Shown here piece by piece: positions 1 to 6,481 of a DNA stretch of 6,556 bases. Positions within the stretch are counted from its first letter, which is position 1, and each line of letters begins with the position of its first letter. Source of the stretch: Fidelibacterota bacterium UBA6817. GTDB lineage: Bacteria; Fidelibacterota; Fidelibacteria; Fidelibacterales; Fidelibacteraceae. Made by a program: the position numbers and the translations under genes. The stretch is taken from positions 1-6,556 of the forward strand of contig DKER01000035.1 of assembly GCA_002452555.1 (NCBI GenBank), written 5' to 3'. The notes beneath the pieces were generated by a model. It was not told the DNA's origin and did not search any database. It saw only the letters and a list, made by a program, of their open reading frames with translations.

Positions 1-664
1 AAACTATATGGTTGGATGGCCGCAGGGGGACAAAACGGACATCAAGAAGATCATTTTCAATAATTTTCCCGTTCTTCTTTTGGATTTTCTTTAGCATCTG
101 GGATTCTTTTCCCACAGGGATAATCAGTGATCCGTTCTCTTTCAACTGTTCAGTCAGGGCCTTCGGGACCGTCGGCGGTGCAGCAGATACAAGAATTGAA
201 TCATACGGTGCAGACGGTGCAAACCCTTTATATCCGTCATCGCAAACAATGCGGACATTATTAATCTTCAGTTCCTGAAGGAGACGCCGGCTTCTGTCAG
301 CCAAAGCCTTTTCCAGTTCAACGCCGATCACGTTAAATACCAGACGCGATAAAAGGGCTGTTACATATCCGCACCCTGAACCGATTTCAAGGACTTTTGA
401 TCCGGGTTTAAGATCCATATGTTCCAACATAAAGGCAACAACATACGGCTGTGAGATTGTCTGCCCGTATCCGATGGGAAGGGGCGTGTCTGCATACGCT
501 TTATCGTCATATTCTTCAGGAACAAAAAGATGACGCGGAATTGCTTGAAAGGCCGATAGAACTTCAGGATTCCGGATACCATAAAATCGCAGCGTATCCG
601 TCATTTTTTGACGTTTACTAAACCTCCCATACTCAGAATATGTTTGAAACGATCGTTTTTTCAT
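1..664 (-). CDS. pcm: Protein-L-isoaspartate O-methyltransferase, 3' end cut by the window edge
   Basis: This enzyme transfers a methyl group from S-adenosylmethionine to L-isoaspartyl residues of aged proteins, starting their repair, and acts on soluble proteins. The 221 residues visible cover nearly the whole family length. With the start at 664, the family helix ending in GIRNPEVL is at 29-36, PRHLFVP at 43-49, the substrate-side block PLPIGYGQTISQP at 61-73, SAM motif I (VLEIGSGCGY) at 91-100, VGVELE-like motif II at 112-117, SAAPP at 150-154, and the C-terminal DVRFVPL at 208-214. Only a few C-terminal residues should be missing. The start is debatable. ATG 604 gives a shorter protein but removes part of the N-terminal helix that relatives carry (KRQKMTDTLRFYGI matches the family pattern), so I prefer ATG 664. 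Neither start has a well-spaced Shine-Dalgarno: none precedes 664, and GGGAGG at 623-628 lies too far from 604. It begins 28 bp after the ATPase stop, so it is probably co-transcribed. Confidence 0.88.
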   Translation of the reverse strand, partial: MKKRSFQTYSEYGRFSKRQKMTDTLRFYGIRNPEVLSAFQAIPRHLFVPEEYDDKAYADTPLPIGYGQTISQPYVVAFMLEHMDLKPGSKVLEIGSGCGYVTALLSRLVFNVIGVELEKALADRSRRLLQELKINNVRIVCDDGYKGFAPSAPYDSILVSAAPPTVPKALTEQLKENGSLIIPVGKESQMLKKIQKKNGKIIENDLLDVRFVPLRPSNHIV

Positions 665-692
665 AGATATGAATAAGGGTGGAACCGTTTTT

Positions 693-1430
693 TTAATTTT
701 TATTGACAGGTTTTGGCCTGTTTCTGTTTCGATTATCTGTTCTTGGCGGCCTGCGGGTCTTTTCGACCCGGACAATGCGACCGTGACTCAGATTGATTAC
801 AATATCCACGAGTCTGAATCGTGACAGACTCTGAGATGAGGCAAGAATAACTGCCTTTTTTTCATTACGGATCATTGACCGTAAACGATTGTTGAAATTT
901 TTTATAAAAGCTTCATCCGGAAGTGCATAGGGTTCATCAAAAATTAAGATATCACTGCTTTCCAGCAGGCATCTGACCAGTTCAACCTTCTGAAAAACAC
1001 CGGGAGATAAATCTTTTCTTTTAATATTTGCATAGTCTTTCAAATCAAACTCATCCAATTGTGACATAGCCTGCTGATAAGCTATACCGGATGATATTTT
1101 TCTTTCTTTCAGTGTTTTCTCCAAATAAGAAAGAACAGTTCCACGAATCCATCCTTCAGGTTTTTGTCGAAAATACGCAATGCGTTTTTTTGCAACAGAC
1201 GGAGAATACTCTTTTTTTGAACCGGATTTGTTCTGGAAAAAGAGCGTCCCGGAATCAAGGGATTGTCTGTGGGCCAGAACATCCAGAAGTAACGATTTTC
1301 CCGAACCATTCTGACCGAATATCTGATAACAAACACCGGGATAAATTTTCATGGAATAAATTTCGAGTTTCTGAATACCGCGCTTCACCTGGAGATCCTG
1401 AAGTTCGATAACAGGTGTTTGATCACTCAT
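693..1430 (-). CDS. ABC-type ATPase subunit with divergent signature and switch loops
   Basis: This is a soluble nucleotide-binding domain of 245 residues that would drive a membrane or envelope complex by ATP hydrolysis. Visible motifs are Walker A GQNGSGKS (39-46), a Q-loop Gln in YFRQKP (near 89), the signature region LSPGVFQK (141-148) and Walker B DILIFDEP (160-167) with Asp165-Glu166. Two features are odd. The signature is LSPGV rather than LSGGQ. The switch-loop segment reads VILASSQS, so the position usually held by His is Ser (about 199). The last 20 or so residues are rich in Arg, Asn and Pro, an unusual basic tail. A longer start at 1457 is open, but AAAGGT at 1437-1442 lies 7 nt before ATG 1430 and fixes that start. 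No permease domain is fused. The nearest membrane protein is two genes upstream (2642-3601) and could be its partner, which is inference from gene order. The transported substrate cannot be told from sequence. FtsE/LolD-type ATPases are similar in size. Confidence 0.85.
   Translation of the reverse strand: MSDQTPVIELQDLQVKRGIQKLEIYSMKIYPGVCYQIFGQNGSGKSLLLDVLAHRQSLDSGTLFFQNKSGSKKEYSPSVAKKRIAYFRQKPEGWIRGTVLSYLEKTLKERKISSGIAYQQAMSQLDEFDLKDYANIKRKDLSPGVFQKVELVRCLLESSDILIFDEPYALPDEAFIKNFNNRLRSMIRNEKKAVILASSQSLSRFRLVDIVINLSHGRIVRVEKTRRPPRTDNRNRNRPKPVNKN
706..721. other. Short hairpin just before the ATPase stop codon
   Basis: ACAGG (706-710) pairs with CCTGT (717-721) across a six-base loop, within the last codons of the ATPase gene. 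In the transcribed (minus) direction it is followed by an A-rich stretch, not a U-rich one. It therefore should not terminate transcription before pcm. Confidence 0.2.
754..770. other. Perfect 6-bp stem hairpin inside the 3' part of the ATPase gene
   Basis: CGGGTC (754-759) and GACCCG (765-770) form a perfect stem. In the minus-strand transcript the loop is GAAAA. The hairpin falls in codons for the VEKTRR segment, about 60 nt before the ATPase stop. No U-run follows it in the transcribed direction, so it does not look like an intrinsic terminator. It may affect translation or mRNA stability, or it may be chance. Confidence 0.3.
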
Positions 1431-1436
1431 AAAATT

Positions 1437-1442
1437 ACCTTT
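1437..1442 (-). promoter_or_regulatory. Shine-Dalgarno of the ABC ATPase gene
   Basis: The minus strand reads AAAGGT here, 7 nt before ATG 1430. The alternative in-frame ATG at 1457 lies upstream of this site and has no comparable sequence before it. The site therefore decides the start and shortens the protein by nine residues. Confidence 0.6.
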
Positions 1443-1492
1443 CACATTAGATCGCAAAAATTTGGTTCCACCCGCTTTTCAAAAAACATGAA

Positions 1493-1521
1493 AATATACA
1501 CAGATATTTACCGAATTAAAA
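1493..1521 (-). promoter_or_regulatory. Weak candidate internal promoter for the ATPase-pcm pair
   Basis: The 110-bp gap between the lipoprotein and ATPase genes is the only sizeable gap inside the gene row. On the minus strand it contains TATATT (1493-1498, five of six matches to the sigma-70 -10 box), 17 nt after TTTTAA (1516-1521, only three of six matches to the -35 box). The region is A+T-rich, so chance matches are likely. I see no convincing terminator hairpin in this gap, so read-through from upstream is also plausible. Confidence 0.2.
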
Positions 1522-1540
1522 TGACTCACGGGAATTTCTT

Positions 1541-2638
1541 TCAGTTACCCTGATCAGCCAGAAATTTTGCTACGGCGTCATCCCACTTCCTGTCGGAAAC
1601 CACATCCGGATCCAGAGCTTTCATTTCCCAGTACATCTTATTGCTTGTTGTGTCAAAGATACCCTGCTGCCGGACAAATTCGGATTCATATCGTTTGATA
1701 GTGTTCAACAAACCGGGATTATCTTTATAGTATTCATGAAGAGGTGTCTCTCCTGCCCGGTTTTTATATTCATTCAGCCTGGTCTCAATGAAATGCAAAC
1801 GCTGATACGGCGTGCTTACATCGGTTATTTTAGAAGAATTGTCCGTTTTAGAAATATTCAGAATACCTAAGTTCTGACCTTCATTTCCTAAGGCAACATA
1901 TAAGGCATTGCCGCTTGATTTGCGAGGCATCTGGGTCCGTATTCTCAGGCGGGAATTCATAATAAAATCAATTTCCTGAAATGATTTGGCAATATCTTCC
2001 ATGACAATATCAGGAACATCTGCCAGTAGAATAATCATATCTGCCTGTTTTCGTATTTTTGGCAGCTGCTTACGAATGCTGTCGTCAATTTTACTCAGGC
2101 GAACATAAGACGCATGTTCACCCAATAAATGAGTGACTCCCATTACGGCTATATTCACATTATTAATACGAAGTATCTTATACGGTGTAAAAACAGGATT
2201 GCCGTTTTCATCCGTAATGTTGGTTGATATCAGGGGCAGTTTCAGCGTTTTTTCCAGACTGTCAAGATAGGATAATCCAAATGATAAATCGGTATGCCCC
2301 ACATTGATCACATCATATTTCAGGTCGGCATAGGCAAGAGCCTGTAGGTCAGCTGCGCCTTTCCATTTTACAGGAGCGGTACCCGGAGCATTGAAAGCGG
2401 GAAACAGCCAATTCCCCCCTTCCAGTTTCAAAACGTGATCGTACATGTTTTCCATTGCCCGGATATAACCGGCTTTACGGGGCAGACCGCCGGTCGGGAT
2501 CCGGCATCCGCATGGATCAAGTTCACCCCTGTTGTCGGCGGAAAATATGGCTTTCACTGTATGACTGTCCTTTTTTTCCATGCTTCCGCAGGATTGCGAC
2601 AAAACGATTATGAGCACAAGAATGAAGATTTTTTTCAT
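1541..2638 (-). CDS. Exported lipoprotein with degenerate UshA/5'-nucleotidase-like domain and DPCGC motif
   Basis: This 365-residue protein has a Lys-Lys start, a hydrophobic signal stretch (4-13) and a probable lipidation Cys17 in a relaxed lipobox (LSQSC). It is therefore probably anchored on the outer side of a membrane. The mature part follows the layout of the calcineurin-like N-terminal domain of 5'-nucleotidases. A first beta strand leads into ADNRGELDPCGC (34-45), then TGGLPRKA (49-56), then INVGHTDLSFG (111-121) where the family has GNHE-FG, then VNIAVMGVTHLL (151-162), LLADV (204-208) and IDFIMNSRLR (223-232). The usual metal ligands (Asp-x-His, Asn-His, His, His-x-His) are largely replaced, so phosphoesterase activity is doubtful. 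The Cys43/Cys45 pair resembles proteins annotated elsewhere as UshA-like (seleno)proteins. That name is from memory and the role is unknown. Its ATG lies 3 bp after the membrane protein stop, with AAGGA at 2648-2652 as ribosome site, so translation of the two is probably coupled. Confidence 0.75.
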   Translation of the reverse strand: MKKIFILVLIIVLSQSCGSMEKKDSHTVKAIFSADNRGELDPCGCRIPTGGLPRKAGYIRAMENMYDHVLKLEGGNWLFPAFNAPGTAPVKWKGAADLQALAYADLKYDVINVGHTDLSFGLSYLDSLEKTLKLPLISTNITDENGNPVFTPYKILRINNVNIAVMGVTHLLGEHASYVRLSKIDDSIRKQLPKIRKQADMIILLADVPDIVMEDIAKSFQEIDFIMNSRLRIRTQMPRKSSGNALYVALGNEGQNLGILNISKTDNSSKITDVSTPYQRLHFIETRLNEYKNRAGETPLHEYYKDNPGLLNTIKRYESEFVRQQGIFDTTSNKMYWEMKALDPDVVSDRKWDDAVAKFLADQGN

Positions 2639-2641
2639 GAG

Positions 2642-3601
2642 TCAGCTTCCTTGAAACTTATTATTACACTTTAAATATACAATAAAAAATGACATGACGG
2701 TTAATATGGCAGATTTATAAAGAACCGGTTCCGAAAAAAAGAATCCGGCTGTCAGGAAAACCAGACCGATTCCTGTAAGATAGGGATCTATGAGGTCTTG
2801 AGTGTGTAACCGTTTTTTTTGAACAGACACTGTCTTGGGTTTTTTAAATGATTTCCCCATGGTAAAGATTCCGTTTAAAATTTGAAATAACAGAAAAAGA
2901 ATTAAAATAATCTGCAGATGCAGGATCATGGAGGAATGACTTAATGCGGTTTTTCTAACAATCAGGACCGTATGAAACATGTAAAAAAGAATCTGGAAAG
3001 GAATAAACAATCTTAGATAATCTTTTATCGGGCGAGTATCGGAACTGTTAAAATACCCCCGTCCCATGATGATAATCATCGACGGAAAAAACAAATACAG
3101 GATAATAAAAATAAGTGTGGTTGAATACTGATCGGCAAATATTCTCAAAAGTCCCGGGATATCCATATTCCGAAACGCATTCAAACCTGTCATGTTTATC
3201 AGAGTGAGAACAAATAAGGCAGAGACTAACCCATTGAGAATTCTCAGATCCTGATGACGGAGTATCCGGCAGGTATGTAAAATAAAGATAAGGACGGCAG
3301 GAATCAGAAAGAGTGTTGTCAGGGCGATTTCATCATTGAAACCGGGGATAGTCAGCAACAAAATCCCCCCTCCTGTCCAGGCAACAAGAAAAAGATTCAG
3401 GGCAAAGCAGCGATCCCGGAAATGACAGGCCTTATTTGACGGGAAAAATCCTGACAAAACAAACAAAATCCCCGGAGTGATCAAAACCCCCGGGGATCGT
3501 ATGATTCGTACATTATAACCTGTTTCATGCATCACGGGCAAGGCGAAAACGACAAAAAATGCAAAAACTTCAAATAGAGACGTTTTATTGATTCTATTCA
3601 T
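2642..3601 (-). CDS. Polytopic membrane protein of unknown function
   Basis: I do not recognise this protein. It has 319 residues counted from ATG 3601 and about 9-10 hydrophobic segments, roughly at residues 8-23, 38-53, 67-85, 92-109, 122-138, 160-180, 196-214, 225-244, 262-280 and 285-301. It has no obvious signal peptide and no soluble domain. A basic loop (about 250-264, KSFKKPKTVSVQKKR) between the eighth and ninth segments is probably cytoplasmic. Cysteines are few and there is no clear catalytic motif. ATG 3601 overlaps the aldolase stop by 8 bp (ATGAATAG), which suggests coupled translation. ATG 3619 would add six residues and is possible, and neither start has a clear Shine-Dalgarno. 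The downstream lipoprotein and ATPase genes make a permease-like role imaginable. Equally, it could be a stand-alone inner-membrane protein. Confidence 0.75.
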   Translation of the reverse strand: MNRINKTSLFEVFAFFVVFALPVMHETGYNVRIIRSPGVLITPGILFVLSGFFPSNKACHFRDRCFALNLFLVAWTGGGILLLTIPGFNDEIALTTLFLIPAVLIFILHTCRILRHQDLRILNGLVSALFVLTLINMTGLNAFRNMDIPGLLRIFADQYSTTLIFIILYLFFPSMIIIMGRGYFNSSDTRPIKDYLRLFIPFQILFYMFHTVLIVRKTALSHSSMILHLQIILILFLLFQILNGIFTMGKSFKKPKTVSVQKKRLHTQDLIDPYLTGIGLVFLTAGFFFSEPVLYKSAILTVMSFFIVYLKCNNKFQGS

Positions 3602-4685
3602 ACAAATATGAAAAGGCATTGAGGGAATTCAAATCGTCAAATGCCTGAATCAATCGTTTTACAAATCCTTTTTCACCCTCATGAAGCCATTTTCTCGGAT
3701 CATAATATTTTTTATTGGGTTTGTCTTCGCCTTCAGGATTCCCGATTTGGGCCTGAAGATATGCATCTTTTTCGTCCATGTAGTCTTTGATGGGTTTGGT
3801 GAAAGCCCACTGGGTATCAGTATCAATATTCATTTTAATAACACCGTACGAAATAGCTTCGCGGATTTCTTCCTGTGTAGATCCTGAACCGCCATGGAAC
3901 ACAAAATAAACGGGTTTATCGCCGGTTTTGTGTTTTTTCTCAATGTACTTCTGGGAATTATCAAGGATTTTAGGCGTGAGTTTAACATTGCCGGGTTTAT
4001 AAACGCCATGAACATTTCCAAACGATGCGGCAATCGTAAACATGGGACTGATACTGCTTAATTCTTCAAATGCCAGGGAAACGTGTTCAGGCTGAGTGTA
4101 TAGCTGGGAATTATCAATTCCCGTATTATCCACACCGTCTTCCTCGCCGCCGGTAACACCCAATTCAATTTCAAGAAGGATTTCGCTTTCTTTCATCCGT
4201 TTCAGGTATTTTTTACAGATTTCGATATTTTCCTGCAAATTCTCAGCTGACAAATCCAGCATGTGCGAACTGTAAAGCGGTTTGCCGTGGGTTTTGTAAT
4301 ACGCTTCATTGGCATCCATTAAACCGTCAATCCACGGAAGAAGCTTTTTGGCTGCATGATCCGTATGAAGAATAACCGGGACACCGTAGGCTTTTGCGAG
4401 TCTGTGAATATGTTCGGCTCCTGCAACAGCACCCTCAATGGCTGCTTTTTCATTTTCATTGTTTAAAAATTTTCCGGCCTGAAAATGGGCTCCTCCGTTA
4501 GAAAACTGGATCATAATAATGGATTTTGCCTGCCGGGACGCTTCAAGCGCAGCATTGATGGAATTTGAACTCACCACATTTACTGCCGGGAATGCAAAAT
4601 TATTCTCTTTTGCATACGCAAGAACTTCCATCAGTTTCTTACCGGTGATGACACCCGGTTCCAGGTTTGGTTTAGGTAATGACAT
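3594..4685 (-). CDS. fbaA: Class II fructose-1,6-bisphosphate aldolase (E. coli FbaA type)
   Basis: This cytosolic zinc-dependent aldolase reversibly splits fructose-1,6-bisphosphate into dihydroxyacetone phosphate and glyceraldehyde-3-phosphate. At 363 residues it is the length of the E. coli class IIA enzyme (about 359) and aligns with it almost without gaps. The catalytic Asp109 and zinc ligand His110 are in HTDH (107-110). Glu174 lies in LEIELG, and the mobile-loop Glu181-Glu182 in TGGEEDGVDN. The zinc ligands His226 (GNVHGVYKPGN) and His264 (FHGGSGST) are present, and Asn286 lies in KMNIDTDT. The long insert typical of class IIA is present, including YTQPEHV and GNPEGEDKPNKKYYDPRKW. The start is secure, because GAGGAG at 4693-4698 sits 7 nt before the ATG. 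The gene begins 21 bp after pfp and takes the product of that enzyme as its substrate, so co-expression makes direct metabolic sense. Confidence 0.97.
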   Translation of the reverse strand: MSLPKPNLEPGVITGKKLMEVLAYAKENNFAFPAVNVVSSNSINAALEASRQAKSIIMIQFSNGGAHFQAGKFLNNENEKAAIEGAVAGAEHIHRLAKAYGVPVILHTDHAAKKLLPWIDGLMDANEAYYKTHGKPLYSSHMLDLSAENLQENIEICKKYLKRMKESEILLEIELGVTGGEEDGVDNTGIDNSQLYTQPEHVSLAFEELSSISPMFTIAASFGNVHGVYKPGNVKLTPKILDNSQKYIEKKHKTGDKPVYFVFHGGSGSTQEEIREAISYGVIKMNIDTDTQWAFTKPIKDYMDEKDAYLQAQIGNPEGEDKPNKKYYDPRKWLHEGEKGFVKRLIQAFDDLNSLNAFSYLYE

Positions 4686-4706
4686 GTTTATTCTCCTCGT
4701 TAAATT

Positions 4707-6368
4707 TCATTCTTTTTTATTTTTTTCAAGAATTAATGTTTCAGTTTTTTGGTCTGTCACTCTGTCCGGACCAAAGTATTGGATTGGCCCCGGATAGAGA
4801 TAACACGTTTTTTCAGCCCACTTTGATCTGTTCTCCAACAGTTTTTTAAAAGGCATTCCTTCCAGATCAACCAACGCTTTTCGAATCACCGGTTTATCTT
4901 CACCGTGCCGTCTCTCCATATTCATCATCATAGTCAGGGGAACACCCCCGGCTGACCAGTCTTTCGGTTCTTTAATCAGATTCCGCACAGAAGACATATA
5001 ACCGGTTTTGCCTGAACCAACCAGAGCGGCGGCAGTATATCCCAGGGAATACGCATAATCCGCATCAAAATTGGACGGGGCGGCGCATCTGCCTTCATAG
5101 CCGAAAAAATGACTTAAGGCGGAGAACTTCCCGCTGTAGATTCCCTGTTTTTTCCGCTTTTTCAAAACATCCGTAACCATTTTAATCAACAGTTTTTCTG
5201 TTTCAATCCGGGAAACCTGAACATTTCCGTGAGGATCACGGTCCATAATAAGCTGATCGGCAATATCTTCCGGCAAAGACGCATACAATTCGGCAGATTT
5301 TTCTGATATGATCGAGCCAACATACTCCCGTTTTTCTTTTTGGGAATTCAGCGATTCCAGTTTATCGGACCGGCCGGCCAGTGTATCGTTCAGTTCTGTA
5401 ATAAGACTTTTCATTTCAGGAATAAACTCAATCAATCCTTCGGGAATCAGCACAATTCCAAAGTTATCGCCGTTTTCAGCGCGCTTTACAATGACATCTG
5501 CAATATCATCCACAATGCGGGATAACGGCATGGACTTTGCTTCCACTTCTTCTGAAACCAGGGTAACATTCGGCTGTGTTTTCAGTCCGCATTCCAAAGC
5601 TATATGAGAAGCAGAACGCCCCATGAGTTTAATAAAATGCCAGTATTTTTTTGCAGAATTGGCATCTCTTGCAATGTTTCCGATCAATTCGCTGTAGACT
5701 TTGGTTGCCGTATCAAATCCGAAAGAAATTTCGATCATATCATTTTTCAGATCGCCGTCAATGGTTTTCGGACAGCCGATTACCTGAATCCCTGCATTAT
5801 TTTTCTTATAATATTCCGCCAGAACACCTGCATTCGTGTTGGAATCATCACCGCCGATGATAACCAGGGCTTGAATGTTCAGAGCTTTAAGGTTTTTTAA
5901 CCCTTCTTCAAACTGCTCCGGTTTTTCCAGCTTGGTTCTTCCGGAACCGATAATATCAAAACCGCCCGTATTCCGGTATTCGTCGATCAGGGACGCTGTC
6001 AACTCTTTATAGTGATTATCGACAAAACCGCCGGGACCGCCTAAAAATCCGTATAATCTGTTATCAACATTGAGCATTTTCAACCCGTCATACAAACCGG
6101 AAATAACATTATGACCGCCGGGTGCCTGGCCGCCTGACAGAATAACACCCACATTAATAGACGGAAATTTATCTGTCTTTCCTTTTTCAAAATGTATCAG
6201 CGGCAAACCGTATGTTTCCGGAAACATGGATTCGATTTCTTTTTGATTCCCGACTGATCCGGTTTTTTTACCGTCCACGGCAACAATATTTTTCCCATCT
6301 GAAAAAATTGCAGGCATTTTCGGCCTGTATCCGGCCCTTTCTTTCTGCAGTAATGAAATTTTTTCCAT
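4707..6368 (-). CDS. pfp: Pyrophosphate-dependent 6-phosphofructokinase, long form
   Basis: This cytosolic enzyme reversibly phosphorylates fructose-6-phosphate with pyrophosphate instead of ATP, serving glycolysis and gluconeogenesis. It has 553 residues from ATG 6368, the length of the long PPi-PFK group that includes spirochaete and plant beta-type enzymes. Motifs are GGQAPGGHN (79-87), GGDDSNT (172-178), PKTIDGDLKN (200-209), MGRSASH (249-255), PEGLIEF (309-315) and HFFGYEGRCAAPSNFD (430-445). Pyrophosphate use is indicated by GGDD, where ATP enzymes have GGDG, and by the Lys of PKTIDGD, where ATP enzymes have Gly. The catalytic Asp residues of TIDGD are present. An ATG at 6401 is also in frame, but AGAGGA at 6374-6379 places a ribosome site 5 nt before ATG 6368, and the family N-terminus (ISLLQKERAGYRPKMP) begins just after that. 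It is the first gene of the row and is followed at 21 bp by the aldolase. Confidence 0.96.
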   Translation of the reverse strand: MEKISLLQKERAGYRPKMPAIFSDGKNIVAVDGKKTGSVGNQKEIESMFPETYGLPLIHFEKGKTDKFPSINVGVILSGGQAPGGHNVISGLYDGLKMLNVDNRLYGFLGGPGGFVDNHYKELTASLIDEYRNTGGFDIIGSGRTKLEKPEQFEEGLKNLKALNIQALVIIGGDDSNTNAGVLAEYYKKNNAGIQVIGCPKTIDGDLKNDMIEISFGFDTATKVYSELIGNIARDANSAKKYWHFIKLMGRSASHIALECGLKTQPNVTLVSEEVEAKSMPLSRIVDDIADVIVKRAENGDNFGIVLIPEGLIEFIPEMKSLITELNDTLAGRSDKLESLNSQKEKREYVGSIISEKSAELYASLPEDIADQLIMDRDPHGNVQVSRIETEKLLIKMVTDVLKKRKKQGIYSGKFSALSHFFGYEGRCAAPSNFDADYAYSLGYTAAALVGSGKTGYMSSVRNLIKEPKDWSAGGVPLTMMMNMERRHGEDKPVIRKALVDLEGMPFKKLLENRSKWAEKTCYLYPGPIQYFGPDRVTDQKTETLILEKNKKE

Positions 6369-6373
6369 TTCAA

Positions 6374-6379
6374 TCCTCT
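6374..6379 (-). promoter_or_regulatory. Shine-Dalgarno of pfp
   Basis: The minus strand reads AGAGGA, 5 nt before ATG 6368. It lies downstream of the alternative ATG at 6401, so it decides the start and removes eleven residues from the longest open frame. Confidence 0.65.
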
Positions 6380-6387
6380 GACTGGTT

Positions 6388-6414
6388 TTACGTTTCAGCA
6401 TTTAATGTACTCAT
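6388..6414 (-). other. Possible 8-codon leader ORF before pfp
   Basis: A short frame, MSTLNAET followed by TAA, starts at ATG 6414 with AGGGA (6420-6424) 5 nt before it. It ends 19 nt before the pfp ATG and is out of frame with pfp. It could be a translated leader or simply chance in a short untranslated region. It has none of the runs of a single amino acid seen in attenuator leader peptides. I see no alternative RNA hairpins linked to it. Confidence 0.2.
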
Positions 6415-6481
6415 TTTTATCCCTGTAATGCGAGATTTTCCTGACCCGCTGCCCACTGACAATCCCCTCACGTTGTTCGGT

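Larger units (their letters stand above)
6369..6481 (-). promoter_or_regulatory. Upstream region of pfp, probable site of the operon promoter
   Basis: No gene of normal length lies between the octamer array and pfp, so the operon promoter is expected here or just upstream of the window. The best sigma-70-like -35 match on the minus strand is TTGTCA (6457-6462), but 17 nt further on the sequence is only AAAATC (6434-6439), a poor -10 box. I recognise no riboswitch or operator. The promoter position is inferred from layout and is not shown by a strong motif. Confidence 0.3.

Noticed and set aside
12..278. Plus-strand open frame opposite pcm
   Set aside because: It is antisense to a clearly conserved methyltransferase, has no recognisable domain, and its composition fits the complement of a real gene.
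602..628. pcm start at ATG 604 using GGGAGG at 623-628
   Set aside because: The spacing of 18 nt is too long for normal initiation, and this start removes part of the conserved N-terminal helix. The start at 664 is preferred though not proven.
706..721. Intrinsic terminator after the ATPase gene
   Set aside because: The stem is short, lies before the stop codon, and is followed by A-rich, not U-rich, RNA in the transcribed direction.
1109..1336. Minus-strand 75-residue frame inside the ATPase gene
   Set aside because: It is a different frame of the same DNA that encodes Walker A and the Q-loop, so it is a shadow frame and not a gene.
5308..5900. Several overlapping plus-strand open frames opposite pfp
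   Set aside because: They lie wholly inside the conserved PPi-PFK gene on the opposite strand and show no domain or ribosome site of note.
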